This document shows positions 17,634 to 26,589 of a stretch of DNA of 64,000 nt, in pieces; the first letter of the stretch is position 1; the number at the start of each line of letters is the position of its first letter. The DNA is from Streptomyces omiyaensis. GTDB lineage: Bacteria > Actinomycetota > Actinomycetes > Streptomycetales > Streptomycetaceae. The DNA lies in the NCBI RefSeq assembly GCF_014650895.1, contig NZ_BMVV01000014.1:62001-126000 (forward strand), given 5' to 3'. The notes beneath the pieces were generated by a model. It ran no database searches. It saw nothing but the letters and a program-made list of their open reading frames with translations, and was not told where the DNA came from. The translations under genes were made by a program, and so were the position numbers.

Positions 17634-19082
17634 CTAGTCGGTGCCGGTCTCCATGGCGGCGCGGTCCAGCGCCGTCTCCTCGCTGTCGGGGGTCTCGCCG
17701 CGCGAGGCGATGACCTCGGCGCCGCCCTCGGTGAGCGAGCCGATGAGGCCGGTGGCGGCCGCCTGCGCGGCGCCGATGGCGGGGCTGCCGGTGCCGATGA
17801 GGCCGATGCCGGCGTACTGCTCCAGCTTGGCGCGGGAGTCGGCGATGTCCAGGTTCCGCATGGTCAGCTGGCCGATCCGGTCCAGCGGGCCGAAGGCGGA
17901 GTCCTCGGTGCGCTCCATGGACAGCTTGTCCGGGTGGTAGCTGAAGGCCGGGCCGGTGGTGTCGAGGATCGAGTAGTCCTCGCCGCGCCGCAGCCGCAGG
18001 GTGACCTCGCCGGTGACGGCGGCGCCGACCCAGCGCTGGAGCGACTCGCGGATCATCAGCGCCTGCGGGTCCAGCCAGCGGCCCTCGTACATGAGGCGGC
18101 CGAGCCGGCGGCCCTCGTTGTGGTACTGGGCGAGGGTGTCCTCGTTGTGGATCGCGTTGACGAGGCGCTCGTAGGCGGCGTGCAGCAGCGCCATGCCGGG
18201 GGCCTCGTAGATGCCGCGGCTCTTGGCCTCGATGATCCGGTTCTCGATCTGGTCGGACATGCCCAGGCCGTGCCGGCCGCCGATGGCGTTGGCCTCCATG
18301 ACCAGGTCGACGGCGGAGGCGAACTCCTTGCCGTTGACGGTGACGGGGCGGCCCTGCTCGAAGCCGATCGTCACGTCCTCGGCGGCGATCTCGACCGACG
18401 GGTCCCAGAACCGGACGCCCATGATGGGGTCGACGGTCTCGACGCCGGTGTCGAGGTGCTCCAGGGTCTTCGCCTCGTGCGTGGCGCCCCAGATGTTGGC
18501 GTCGGTGGAGTACGCCTTCTCGGTGGAGTCCCGGTAGGGGAGGTCGTGGGCGACGAGCCACTCCGACATCTCCTTGCGGCCGCCGAGCTCGGTGACGAAG
18601 TCGGCGTCCAGCCACGGCTTGTAGATCCGCAGGTGCGGGTTGGCCAGCAGGCCGTAGCGGTAGAACCGCTCGATGTCGTTGCCCTTGAAGGTCGACCCGT
18701 CGCCCCAGATCTGGACGTCGTCCTCCAGCATCGCCCGCACCAGGAGGGTGCCGGTGACGGCGCGGCCCAGCGGGGTGGTGTTGAAGTAGGCCCGGCCGCC
18801 CGAGCGGATGTGGAAGGCGCCGCAGGTGAGCGCGGCCAGCCCCTCCTCGACCAGCGCGGCGCGGCAGTCGACCAGGCGGGCCACCTCGGCGCCGTAGGTC
18901 CGGGCGCGCCCGGGCACCGAGGCGATGTCGGGCTCGTCGTACTGGCCGATGTCGGCGGTGTACGTGCAGGGGACGGCGCCCTTGTCACGCATCCACGCGA
19001 CCGCGACGGAGGTGTCGAGACCACCGGAGAAGGCGATGCCGACGCGCTCGCCGACGGGGAGGGAGGTGAGAACCTTGGACAT
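17634..19082 (-). CDS. argG: Argininosuccinate synthase
   Basis: A 482-residue enzyme of the long argG type (E. coli-like rather than the ~400-residue form). It joins citrulline and aspartate with ATP in arginine synthesis. Near the N-terminus it has the PP-motif AFSGGLDTSVAVAWM, then YTADIGQYDEPDI, GDGSTFKGNDIERF, RDSTEKAYSTDANIWG and NAIGGRHGLGMSDQIENR. The ATG at 19082 (MSKVLTSLP) is chosen over in-frame upstream starts at 19097 and 19100, because those lie inside the predicted ARG box and MSKVLTS is the usual Streptomyces N-terminus. No Shine-Dalgarno precedes it, so the mRNA may be leaderless. It stands alone, not with other arg genes. Confidence 0.95.
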   Translation of the reverse strand: MSKVLTSLPVGERVGIAFSGGLDTSVAVAWMRDKGAVPCTYTADIGQYDEPDIASVPGRARTYGAEVARLVDCRAALVEEGLAALTCGAFHIRSGGRAYFNTTPLGRAVTGTLLVRAMLEDDVQIWGDGSTFKGNDIERFYRYGLLANPHLRIYKPWLDADFVTELGGRKEMSEWLVAHDLPYRDSTEKAYSTDANIWGATHEAKTLEHLDTGVETVDPIMGVRFWDPSVEIAAEDVTIGFEQGRPVTVNGKEFASAVDLVMEANAIGGRHGLGMSDQIENRIIEAKSRGIYEAPGMALLHAAYERLVNAIHNEDTLAQYHNEGRRLGRLMYEGRWLDPQALMIRESLQRWVGAAVTGEVTLRLRRGEDYSILDTTGPAFSYHPDKLSMERTEDSAFGPLDRIGQLTMRNLDIADSRAKLEQYAGIGLIGTGSPAIGAAQAAATGLIGSLTEGGAEVIASRGETPDSEETALDRAAMETGTD

Positions 19083-19090
19083 GGCAATAG

Positions 19091-19117
19091 TATGCATCAA
19101 TCCGCATGGCTATGCAA
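19091..19117 (-). promoter_or_regulatory. Putative ARG box (ArgR operator) over the argG start
   Basis: Plus-strand TATGCATCAA (19091-19100) and GCATGGCTATGCAA (19104-19117) read on the argG strand as TTGCATAGCCATGC and TTGATGCATA. TGCAT-containing half-sites are typical of Streptomyces ARG boxes. The site lies 8-35 bp upstream of the argG ATG, where ArgR-arginine would block transcription. Confidence 0.65.
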
Positions 19118-19139
19118 CGCGCTGGTTCGGGCGCCGGAC

Positions 19140-19185
19140 GGACCCGGTGGACCGGCCTCCCGCGGGGCGCCGGTCCACCGGGTCC
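19140..19185 (-). terminator. Terminator of the GH30-GH3 operon
   Basis: A perfect 17-bp stem (19140-19156 and 19169-19185) with a 12-nt loop begins a few bases downstream of the GH3 stop. It separates that transcript from argG, which has the same orientation. Confidence 0.82.
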
Positions 19186-19190
19186 CGCAC

Positions 19191-22100
19191 TCAGCCGGCC
19201 GCGCGGTAGGCCGCGGTCAGCCTCGCCACCGCGCCCGCCGGATCACCGGAGAGCAGCCGGTGGTCGGCCTCGGCGAAGGGCTTCGCCGCCGCCTCCGTGA
19301 CCCGCTGCCCGATGCGATCCTGCACCAGCAGCCGGGCCCGGGCCACCAGACGCCGCGCCTCGGGTGAATCGCCCCGGCCGGCCGCCTGCAGCACCCGCGC
19401 CGCGAGCCCGATCGCCTTCAGGGTGGTCTCCCCGCCCTTCGGCACCGCCGTCAGGGTGGTGAGCCCCCAGCCGTACGGGTACTGCGGGGCGTACGAGGAG
19501 TCGCCCACGTTGATCGGCAGCTGCGCCTCCGACCGGGGCCAGGTCACCGGCAGCTGACCGGTGAAGGGCCTCCGCCCGTAGAGCACGTCGGCGACGCCGT
19601 CGCCCTCCGTGCCCGGCAGCCAGGACGCCACCAGGGCGTCGATCTCCGGCAGCCGGTCGCCGATCAGCTGGGGCCGGCCCGAGACGACCAGGACCGCGCA
19701 CGGCATCGCCGCGCACACCCGGTCCACCGCCGCCCGGTCGGCGGCGCTCAGCTCCAGGTCGTGCCCGTTGCCGACGTCCCCGACCCCCTCGGCGTACGGC
19801 GTCTCGCCGACCACCACGACCCCGGCGTCGTACCCCTCCAGCGGCGCGGAGGCGTCCTTCGACCAGGTCAGCCCCGGGGTGGCCTTCCGCATCCCCTCCA
19901 GGATCGTGGTGCCGGTGGTCCGCTTCCCGGACGCGCCCTGCCAGCTGATCGTCCAGCCGCCGGTCTGGTTGCCCAGGTCGTCGGCGTTGGAGCCCGCCAC
20001 GTACACCTTCTGCGTGGGCTTCAGCGGCAGCACCCCGCCGTCGTTCTTGAGCAGCACCTGCGAGGCGGCCGCCGCCTCGCGGGCCACCGCCCGGTGCTCG
20101 GCCGAGCCGACCGAGGGGAGGTGGGTGGTGTCCGCGTAGGGCTTCTCGAACAGCCCGAGCCGGAACTTCTGCGTCAGGATCCGGGACACGGCGTCGTCGA
20201 TCCGGGAGACCGGGATCCGGCCCGCCTCGACCTCGGCCACCAGGGTCCGGGCGAACTCCTGGTAGTTCGTCGGCACCATGATCATGTCCAGGCCGGCGTT
20301 GACCGAGGTCCGCACGTCGCTGGGGTAGTCGCCGGGAATCTGGTCGATGGCCTGCCAGTCGCTGATGACGAAGCCCTCGAAGCCCATCCGGTCCTTCAGC
20401 ACCCCGTTGATCAGCTCGGCGTTGGCGTGCATCTTCACCGGACCGAGGTCGTCCCCGATGACGTCGACCGAGGAGTACGAGGGCATGACCGTGCCCGCGC
20501 CGCGCTTCACCGCCTCCGCGAACGGCGCCAGGTGCACCGCCTCCAGCTCCTCGCGGGTGACCCGGGTGACGCCCTGGTCGATCGTGTACGAACCGGTCGT
20601 CGACGAGCCGAAGCCGGTGCCGCCGTCGCCCACGAAGTGCTTGGCGCTGGTCAGCACCTTGTCGTTGCGGTCCAGGTCGCGCCCGTCGGCCGCGCCCTGC
20701 ATCCCCTGGATGACCGTCTCCATCGCGGTCACCAGGGCGGGGTCCTCACCGAAGGCCTCGTACGACCGGCCCCAGCGCTCGTCCCGCGTCACGCACAGGC
20801 ACGGGGCGAAGTCCCACGGCACCCCGGTCGCCCGCACCTCCTTCGCCGTGACGGCGCCGGTCCGGGCGGCGAGGGCCGGGTCGCGGGAGGCGCCGAGGCC
20901 GATGTTGTGCGGCATGATCGTCGCCCCGGCCACGTTGTTGTGGCCGTGCACCGCGTCCACGCCGTAGATCAGCGGGATCTGGAGCCGGGTCGCCCGGGAG
21001 CGCAGCTGGTAGCCGTCGATCATCCGCGCCCACGCCTCCGGCGTGTTGGGGCTCGGCACGGAGCCGCCGCCGGAGAGCAGCGAGCCGAGCGCGTACCCGG
21101 CGATGTCGCCGGGCGCCCGCAGCGCGTTCCGCTCGGCCTGGGTCATCTGCCCGGCCTTCTCCGCCAGGGTCATCCGGGACAGCAGGTCGGCGACCCGCCG
21201 CTGCACCGGAAGCCGCTGGTCGAGGTAGGGCAGCCCGTGGGCGTCCACCACCACGACCGGGTCCTCGGCCGGCGGCTTGGCGCCCTCGACGGAGAACTCC
21301 ACCGGGATCGTCTCGGCGGCCTCGCCGGAACGGTCCTTCAGCGTCTCGACGGTGATCGAGCGGGTCGTGCCGGAGGGCGTCCCGGCGGGGAAGACGAGGC
21401 TGCCCGCGACCGGGCGGTAGTCCTGGCCGGGGCGGGCGGGGCCGTCGTCGTCCGTCGCGTAGGCGACGGTGACCGGCTGGTCCGTCGGGACCGCGCCCGT
21501 GGTGTTCACCGTGACGTCGATCCGGGCGCTGCCGCCCTCCGCCACCGGGAGCACCGAGGCCCCGGTGACGACCTGCGTGGTCAGCGCCGGATCGGCCTTC
21601 CCGTACACCTCGACCCCGTCGAGGGCGAAGGAGCCCGGCGCGCCCGTCGGCAGCGTCAGCGCGTACCCCCACATCCGGTCGAGGCCGAGGATCTGGTCGA
21701 TGCCGCCGACCGGCTGGTAGTCGGCGCGGTACTGGAAGGAGGAGAAGGGCAGTTCGACGAGGTGCCAGCCCTCCCAGTCGTCGGTGAAGGAGGTCGTCCA
21801 CAGCTCGGACGCCTCGCCGTTCGCACCGCCGTCCTTCAGCTCGAAGTTGATCCGCTTGCCCGAACCGGGCGGCAGCGGGGCGGTGTTCTGGCCGTACCAC
21901 CAGAAGCGGATGCCCCGGTGGGCGGTCCAGTCCTGGGCGGGCAGGTCGAAGGCGAAGTCGTGGGTGAAGCCGCCCCAGCCGCTGATGTCGTAGCGGCCTT
22001 CGAGGACCTTGGCGCCCTCGGGGGCGTCGGCCCGCTCGGCGAGGGAGAGCGACGGGTGGTCGTCGGCGTCGCTGCCCCAGGTGAAGATCCCCTCGGCGGG

Positions 22101-22295
22101 CGGGGACGCGAAGGGCACCTCGCCCTCGAAGCGGTCGACGGCCCGCGGCGGCGGGTCGCCGTCGGCACCGGGCGCGGCGGCGCTCGGGGCGGCCCCGGCG
22201 AGCAGGGTGGTCAGCACCGCCGAGACGGCGGTGGCGGCGGTGGCGGCGAGGGCACGGCTGCGCGCCCGGCGCCGGTGGTGCGGATGGTGCGGCAT
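19191..22295 (-). CDS. Secreted GH3 beta-glucosidase with N-terminal carbohydrate-binding module
   Basis: A 1034-residue secreted enzyme. An Arg-rich Sec/Tat-like signal peptide (hydrophobic AATAATAVSAVLTTLLAGAA, ending ASAAAPG-like) leads to a CBM11/CIA30-type jelly roll (about residues 47-205: WYGQNTAPLPPGSGK, WEGWHLVELPFSSF), then a Calx-beta-like linker domain (about 215-320). The GH3 N-domain follows from about 340 (QMTQAERNAL, YGVDAVHGHNNV, KHFVGDGGT) with the nucleophile Asp in VISDWQAID, then the GH3 C-domain (LLKNDGGVLPLK, GETPYAEGVGD). It probably releases glucose from beta-glucan oligomers outside the cell. The ATG at 22295 has AGGAG upstream and follows the GH30 gene by 32 bp, so they are one operon. 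Confidence 0.9.
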   Translation of the reverse strand: MPHHPHHRRRARSRALAATAATAVSAVLTTLLAGAAPSAAAPGADGDPPPRAVDRFEGEVPFASPPAEGIFTWGSDADDHPSLSLAERADAPEGAKVLEGRYDISGWGGFTHDFAFDLPAQDWTAHRGIRFWWYGQNTAPLPPGSGKRINFELKDGGANGEASELWTTSFTDDWEGWHLVELPFSSFQYRADYQPVGGIDQILGLDRMWGYALTLPTGAPGSFALDGVEVYGKADPALTTQVVTGASVLPVAEGGSARIDVTVNTTGAVPTDQPVTVAYATDDDGPARPGQDYRPVAGSLVFPAGTPSGTTRSITVETLKDRSGEAAETIPVEFSVEGAKPPAEDPVVVVDAHGLPYLDQRLPVQRRVADLLSRMTLAEKAGQMTQAERNALRAPGDIAGYALGSLLSGGGSVPSPNTPEAWARMIDGYQLRSRATRLQIPLIYGVDAVHGHNNVAGATIMPHNIGLGASRDPALAARTGAVTAKEVRATGVPWDFAPCLCVTRDERWGRSYEAFGEDPALVTAMETVIQGMQGAADGRDLDRNDKVLTSAKHFVGDGGTGFGSSTTGSYTIDQGVTRVTREELEAVHLAPFAEAVKRGAGTVMPSYSSVDVIGDDLGPVKMHANAELINGVLKDRMGFEGFVISDWQAIDQIPGDYPSDVRTSVNAGLDMIMVPTNYQEFARTLVAEVEAGRIPVSRIDDAVSRILTQKFRLGLFEKPYADTTHLPSVGSAEHRAVAREAAAASQVLLKNDGGVLPLKPTQKVYVAGSNADDLGNQTGGWTISWQGASGKRTTGTTILEGMRKATPGLTWSKDASAPLEGYDAGVVVVGETPYAEGVGDVGNGHDLELSAADRAAVDRVCAAMPCAVLVVSGRPQLIGDRLPEIDALVASWLPGTEGDGVADVLYGRRPFTGQLPVTWPRSEAQLPINVGDSSYAPQYPYGWGLTTLTAVPKGGETTLKAIGLAARVLQAAGRGDSPEARRLVARARLLVQDRIGQRVTEAAAKPFAEADHRLLSGDPAGAVARLTAAYRAAG

Positions 22296-22327
22296 GCGGT
22301 CTCCTGGAGACGGGGGAGGGGCGGCGG

Positions 22328-24244
22328 TCAGGAGGGCTGGTGGGTCCACTTCTGGTTGGCGGCGCCGGTGCAGGACCAGATCTGGGCGCGGGTGCCGTCG
22401 GCCGAGGTGTTGCCCGTGACGTCCAGGCACTTGCCGGCGGCCGTGTTGACCACGTCGTGGGTGGCCGCGTCGTAGGTCCACCGCTGGGCCCCGGTCCCGT
22501 TGCAGGTGTACAGCTGCACCTTGGTTCCGTCGGCGACCGCGCCGCCGGTGACGTCGAGGCACTTGCCGAGGGCCCGGACGGTCCCGTCGGCGGCGAGCGT
22601 CCACCGCTGGGCGGCCGTGCCGTTGCAGGTGTGGAGCTGGACGGCGGTGCCGTCGGCGCTCGACGCGCCGGCCACGTCGAGGCACTTGCCGGCGAGTCCG
22701 GTCAGCGCGCCCGCCGGCGCCCCCGGGCCGGGGGCGCCGCCCCAGGTGAAGGTGGCGGTGGTGCGCGCCGGGAGGGTGTACGTGAAGGACTGGCCGCCCC
22801 AGTCGACGCGGAGGGACTGCGCGGAGCCGCCGCCGTTGTGCGCGATCAGCGCCTTGGAGCCGTCCGGGTTGCGCCAGGCCACGTTCTGCACGGTCGCGTT
22901 GTCGGTGGAGGCGATCCGGTACGCGCCCGGCTTCACGAACTTGGTGAGGTGGCCGGTCGTGTAGTACTCGACCGTGTAGTCGACCTGCCCGGCCCGCGGG
23001 CCGCCCTCCTGCACGGTGATCAGGCCCGTGCAGGTGCCGCAGCCGCCGTTGTGCGGGCCCATGTCCTGGTTGAGCGCGAGGCTCCACTTCACCAGGCTGC
23101 TGCTCCAGTTGCGGGCGTAGGACACGATGTCCCGGAGGTCCTCGTTGTGCTGGTTGCCGATCCAGGTGCCGCCGGAGTGCTCGGTGCTGAACTGCGGCAC
23201 CGACGGGTACTGGGCGTGGACCTGGCTGCCCACGGCCGGGTCGCCGAAGTAGCCGTGCCAGGCGATGCCGCCGAAGAGCGGGTCGTTGCGGACGCCCGCG
23301 TCACCGAGGATCGCGGCGCCGAAGTTCGCGTAGTCGCCGTAGTTCCAGTCGTGCACCAGGACCTTGGTGGTGAGGCCGGCGGCGCGGAGGGCCGGGTAGA
23401 GGTGGTTCTTGGTGAACTCGACCAGGCCGGACGGGTTCCAGCTCATGCCGGGGTAGTTCATCGCCGTGGGGTTGCCGGCCTGGCAGCAGTTAGGCTCGTT
23501 CTGCACCGAGAGGTAGTCGACCTTGATCCCCGCCGCCTGGTAGCTCTGGACGTACTTGACCAGATACTGGGCGTAGGTGGGGTAGTGCTCCCACTTCAGC
23601 CAGCCCATCTGGTCCATCCGGCCGTTGTCCTTCATCCAGCCGGGTGCGCTCCACGGCACGCCCTTGACCCGCAGGGCCGGGTTGAGCTGCTTGGCCTGCG
23701 AGGTCAGCAGCCGCACGCCGGTGTCGTAGCCGTTGGCGCCGAAGTCGTTCAGGTCGCAGCAGGTGTCGTCGAGGGAGACGTTCCCCGGGCGGGAGAGGTC
23801 GGAGGCGCCGATGGGGTTGCGGACGAAGGAGAGCCCGATGCCGTCGGTCGGCGAGAAGAGCCTGCGCATCACCTCGTCGCGGGTGGCGGCGCTGATCGCC
23901 CCGCCGCGCAGGAGGTGGGCGGTGGTGTCGGTGATCGAGGCGCCGCCGCCCTCGAAGCGCTGGTGGGTGGTGGACTCGTCGACGGCGATGGTGTGGCTCG
24001 CGCCGCCGCCGGCGGGGCCGAAGGCGAGCGGGGCCTGCGGGGCGAGTCCCCGGGTGACGGTACGGCCTCCGGCGTCGGAGGTGGTGGTCAGCCAGACGTC
24101 CACCCGCTCGCCGGCCGCCTGCGCGGAGCCGGGCGCGGTGAGGACCAGGCCGGTCGCCATCAGCGCGCCCGTGAGGAGGGCGGCGAGGGTACGGGGGCGC
24201 GAGCGCGTGCCGCGCCGCCCGCCCCGTAGAAGATTGAGCTGCAC
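22328..24244 (-). CDS. Secreted GH30 glycosidase with C-terminal ricin-B lectin domain
   Basis: A 638-residue secreted enzyme. The GTG at 24244 follows an AAAGGG sequence and opens an Arg-rich signal peptide ending SAQAAG. The GH30 (beta/alpha)8 barrel spans about residues 50-500: QRFEGGGASITDTTA, the acid/base Glu in SVQNEPNCC and the nucleophile Glu in FSTEHSGG. The C-terminal ~125 residues are a CBM13/ricin-B beta-trefoil with three GKCLDV...QxW repeats (QRW, QRW, QKW). GH30 members include beta-1,6-glucanases, galactanases and glucosylceramidases; beta-1,6-glucanase fits the GH3 partner downstream. First gene of the operon. Confidence 0.88.
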   Translation of the reverse strand: MQLNLLRGGRRGTRSRPRTLAALLTGALMATGLVLTAPGSAQAAGERVDVWLTTTSDAGGRTVTRGLAPQAPLAFGPAGGGASHTIAVDESTTHQRFEGGGASITDTTAHLLRGGAISAATRDEVMRRLFSPTDGIGLSFVRNPIGASDLSRPGNVSLDDTCCDLNDFGANGYDTGVRLLTSQAKQLNPALRVKGVPWSAPGWMKDNGRMDQMGWLKWEHYPTYAQYLVKYVQSYQAAGIKVDYLSVQNEPNCCQAGNPTAMNYPGMSWNPSGLVEFTKNHLYPALRAAGLTTKVLVHDWNYGDYANFGAAILGDAGVRNDPLFGGIAWHGYFGDPAVGSQVHAQYPSVPQFSTEHSGGTWIGNQHNEDLRDIVSYARNWSSSLVKWSLALNQDMGPHNGGCGTCTGLITVQEGGPRAGQVDYTVEYYTTGHLTKFVKPGAYRIASTDNATVQNVAWRNPDGSKALIAHNGGGSAQSLRVDWGGQSFTYTLPARTTATFTWGGAPGPGAPAGALTGLAGKCLDVAGASSADGTAVQLHTCNGTAAQRWTLAADGTVRALGKCLDVTGGAVADGTKVQLYTCNGTGAQRWTYDAATHDVVNTAAGKCLDVTGNTSADGTRAQIWSCTGAANQKWTHQPS

Positions 24245-24517
24245 CTGACAACCCTTTCGTCGAGGGCGTGCCGCACTGCCGTCCGGTCCCGGCCCGCCCG
24301 GTCCCGTCCGTGTCCCACAAGGCGGCAAGCCTTTTATCAAGCTGTGAACTTATGGAGGCGCAGAGCGCCCGTCAACCCCTCCCGTCTCCAACTCCCGAAG
24401 CGGCCGACCACTTCTGTCGCTCCGTCAGCACATGCGGGGCCGCGGTGCGTTCGGGAGATGACGGTGGCCGGCGAGCCGATCCGCGGCTGCCGGCCCGGCC
24501 GGCACGCCCGCGGACGG
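24245..24517. other. GH30 promoter region
   Basis: 270 bp upstream of the GH30 GTG and downstream of LysR. It contains an AT-richer stretch around 24330-24356 (CCTTTTATCAAGCTGTGAACTTATGG) likely to include the promoter on the minus strand. No perfect operator palindrome was seen. Confidence 0.4.
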
Positions 24518-24542
24518 CGCTCCCCTCCGCCGGAGGGGAGCG
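24518..24542 (-). terminator. Hairpin after the LysR gene
   Basis: A GC-rich inverted repeat with 12-bp arms (24518-24529 and 24531-24542) abuts the lysR stop at 24547. Confidence 0.65.
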
Positions 24543-24546
24543 GGCC

Positions 24547-25425
24547 TCAGGCCCGCTCCAGCAACGTCATCAGGGCGCGGGCCGCCGGACTGGTGGCCTC
24601 GGGCGGGGGGAGCAGCGCCACCGTCTCGTAGACGTCCCCGCCGGCGTCCCCGAGGGGGACGGCGTGCAGGGAGTTCCGCTTGTGCCGGAAGTGCCGGGGC
24701 ACGGCGGCGACGCCGAGGTCCTCCTCCACCAGGTCCAGAAGGCTGTGGACGTCGTTCACCTCCAGGCTCACGGCGCGCGGGACGCCCGCGGAGGCGAAGG
24801 CCGCGTCCGTGGCGCGGCGCGGCCCCCAGCCGGGGTGGAAGTCGACGAAGACCTCGCCGGCGAGGTCCGCGAGGAGGAGGTCCCGACCGGCCGCGGCGAG
24901 CGGGTGCCCGGGGTGGCACAGCAGCGTCATCGGCTCGGTCGCCAGCGGGGTCGAGCGCAGGTGGTCGGTGTCCGGCCGGGTGCGGTAGGCGAAGGCCAGG
25001 TCGAGGCGGCCGGCGGCGACGTCCTCGGCCAGCGCGAGCCCGCCCTCCTGCCGGAGCCGTACCTCGACGTCCGGGTGCCGGCGCCTGAAGGCGGCCAGCA
25101 GCCCCGCCACGTGCACCCCGGCGACGCACTGCTCGGTGCCGAGGGACAGCGTGCCGCGCAGCACGCCCTGCACGGCCGCCACCGCCTCGTGCGCGGCCCG
25201 CACCTGCGCCAGGACGCGCTCCGCCTCGACCAGCAGCGCCCGCCCCGCCTCCGTCAGCGTCACCCGGCGGGTGCTCCGCACGAACAGCGGGGCCCTCAGC
25301 TCCCGCTCCAGGGCCCGGATCGACGCCGACAGGCCGGACTGGGAGACGAGGAGCCGCTCCGCCGCGCGCGTGAAGTGCCGGTCCTCGGCGACGGCGACGA
25401 AGTGCTGGAGATGCCGCAGTTCCAT
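24547..25425 (-). CDS. LysR-family transcriptional regulator
   Basis: A 292-residue LTTR. The N-terminal winged helix (residues 1-60) begins MELRHLQHFVAVAEDRHFTR and contains the AAERLLVSQSGLSASI recognition-helix stretch and LFVRSTRRVTLTEAG wing. The rest is a substrate-binding type 2 domain starting near residue 88 (GTLSLGTEQCVAG). The gene is divergent from an aldo-keto reductase 138 bp away, with a T-N11-A box in between. LTTRs usually autoregulate and activate the divergent gene, so the reductase is the likely target. The inducer is unknown. Confidence 0.9.
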   Translation of the reverse strand: MELRHLQHFVAVAEDRHFTRAAERLLVSQSGLSASIRALERELRAPLFVRSTRRVTLTEAGRALLVEAERVLAQVRAAHEAVAAVQGVLRGTLSLGTEQCVAGVHVAGLLAAFRRRHPDVEVRLRQEGGLALAEDVAAGRLDLAFAYRTRPDTDHLRSTPLATEPMTLLCHPGHPLAAAGRDLLLADLAGEVFVDFHPGWGPRRATDAAFASAGVPRAVSLEVNDVHSLLDLVEEDLGVAAVPRHFRHKRNSLHAVPLGDAGGDVYETVALLPPPEATSPAARALMTLLERA

Positions 25426-25426
25426 G

Positions 25427-25449
25427 ATTCAGAAGCCTAAGCGCTGAAT
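25427..25449. promoter_or_regulatory. LysR-type T-N11-A operator
   Basis: ATTCAG (25427-25432) and CTGAAT (25444-25449) form a perfect 6-bp inverted repeat with an 11-nt spacer, which is the geometry of LTTR binding sites. It overlaps the lysR start region and lies upstream of the divergent reductase. Confidence 0.75.
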
Positions 25450-25562
25450 CCCATCGGATTCTCCTGTTGGATCCCCGCACCGGGCCCGGGGGAGAGTGGC
25501 TCCGGCACGAGAAACCCCGGCACCCGCCGGCCACCGGACGCCGCCCCACCCCTGGAGCCGCC

Positions 25563-26549
25563 TTGTACACCGCAGATCCCGCCCGATACGACGCCATGCC
25601 CTACCGGCGCACCGGACGGAGCGGCCTGAAGCTTCCCGCCCTCTCCCTGGGGCTGTGGCACAACTTCGGCCCGGACCGCCCGGCCCGGACCCGGCGCGCC
25701 ATCCTGCACCGCGCCTTCGACCTCGGGATCACCCACTTCGACCTGGCGAACAACTACGGCCCCCCGCCCGGCGCGGCGGAGTCCGCCCTCGGCGAGCTCC
25801 TGAAGACCGACTTCGCGCCCCACCGCGACGAACTGGTCGTCTCCACCAAGGCCGGATACCTGATGTGGCCCGGTCCGTACGGCGAGTGGGGGTCCCGCAA
25901 GTACCTGCTGTCCTCGCTGGACCAGAGCCTGCGCCGGCTCGGCCTCGACCACGTCGACGTCTTCTACTCCCACCGCTTCGACCCGGAGACGCCCCTGGAG
26001 GAGACCATGGGCGCCCTGCACTCCGCGGTCCAGCAGGGCAAGGCGCTGTACGTCGGCGTCTCGAACTACTCGGCCGAACAGACCCGCGAGGCCGCCCGCA
26101 TCCTCGGCGGGCTCGGCACACCGCTCACCCTCCACCAGCCGCGCTACTCGATGCTCGACCGGCGCCCGGAGAGCGAGGGACTGCTCGACGCCCTCGACGA
26201 CCTGCGGATCGGCTCCATCGCCTACTCCCCGCTGGAACAGGGCCTGCTCACCGGACGCTACCTGGACGGCATCCCCGAGGACTCGCGCGCCGCGGGCGAC
26301 AGCCCCTTCCTGAGCCGGGAGGCCGTCACCGAGGACCTGGTCACGCGCCTGCGCGCCCTGAACGACGTCGCGGCGTCCCGCGGCCAGACCCTGGCCCAGC
26401 TCGCGCTCGCCTGGGTGCTGCGCGGCGGCCGCGTCACGTCCGCCCTGGTGGGAGCGAGCAGCGCACGGCAGCTGGAGGACAGCGTGGCCGCCCTGGACAA
26501 CCTCGACTTCGACAGCGGGGAGCTGGCCCTCCTCGACAAGCTGATCTGA
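25563..26549 (+). CDS. Aldo-keto reductase (YghZ/MgrA type)
   Basis: A 328-residue AKR with the catalytic set Asp (HFDLANNYG), Tyr in that same loop, Lys (VVSTKAGY) and His (FYSHRFDP). YTADPARYDAMPYRRTGRSG at the N-terminus and LALAWVLRGGRVTSALVGAS at the C-terminus match the YghZ/MgrA subgroup, which reduces aldehydes such as L-glyceraldehyde 3-phosphate or methylglyoxal with NADPH. A TTG at 25563 is taken as the start: GGAG lies 5 nt upstream and YTADPARYD is usually near the N-terminus in this subgroup. ATG 25596 is the alternative. Probably controlled by the divergent LysR. Confidence 0.88.
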   Translation: MYTADPARYDAMPYRRTGRSGLKLPALSLGLWHNFGPDRPARTRRAILHRAFDLGITHFDLANNYGPPPGAAESALGELLKTDFAPHRDELVVSTKAGYLMWPGPYGEWGSRKYLLSSLDQSLRRLGLDHVDVFYSHRFDPETPLEETMGALHSAVQQGKALYVGVSNYSAEQTREAARILGGLGTPLTLHQPRYSMLDRRPESEGLLDALDDLRIGSIAYSPLEQGLLTGRYLDGIPEDSRAAGDSPFLSREAVTEDLVTRLRALNDVAASRGQTLAQLALAWVLRGGRVTSALVGASSARQLEDSVAALDNLDFDSGELALLDKLI

Positions 26550-26550
26550 C

Positions 26551-26584
26551 CCGGCGCCGGTGCCCCGCCCGCGGGGAGCGCCGG
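26551..26584. terminator. Hairpin between convergent AKR and M20 genes
   Basis: Nested inverted repeats: a 7-bp outer arm (26551-26557/26578-26584) and a 6-bp inner arm (26563-26568/26571-26576). They fill the 40-bp gap between convergent stops. Confidence 0.6.
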
Positions 26585-26589
26585 CCCCG

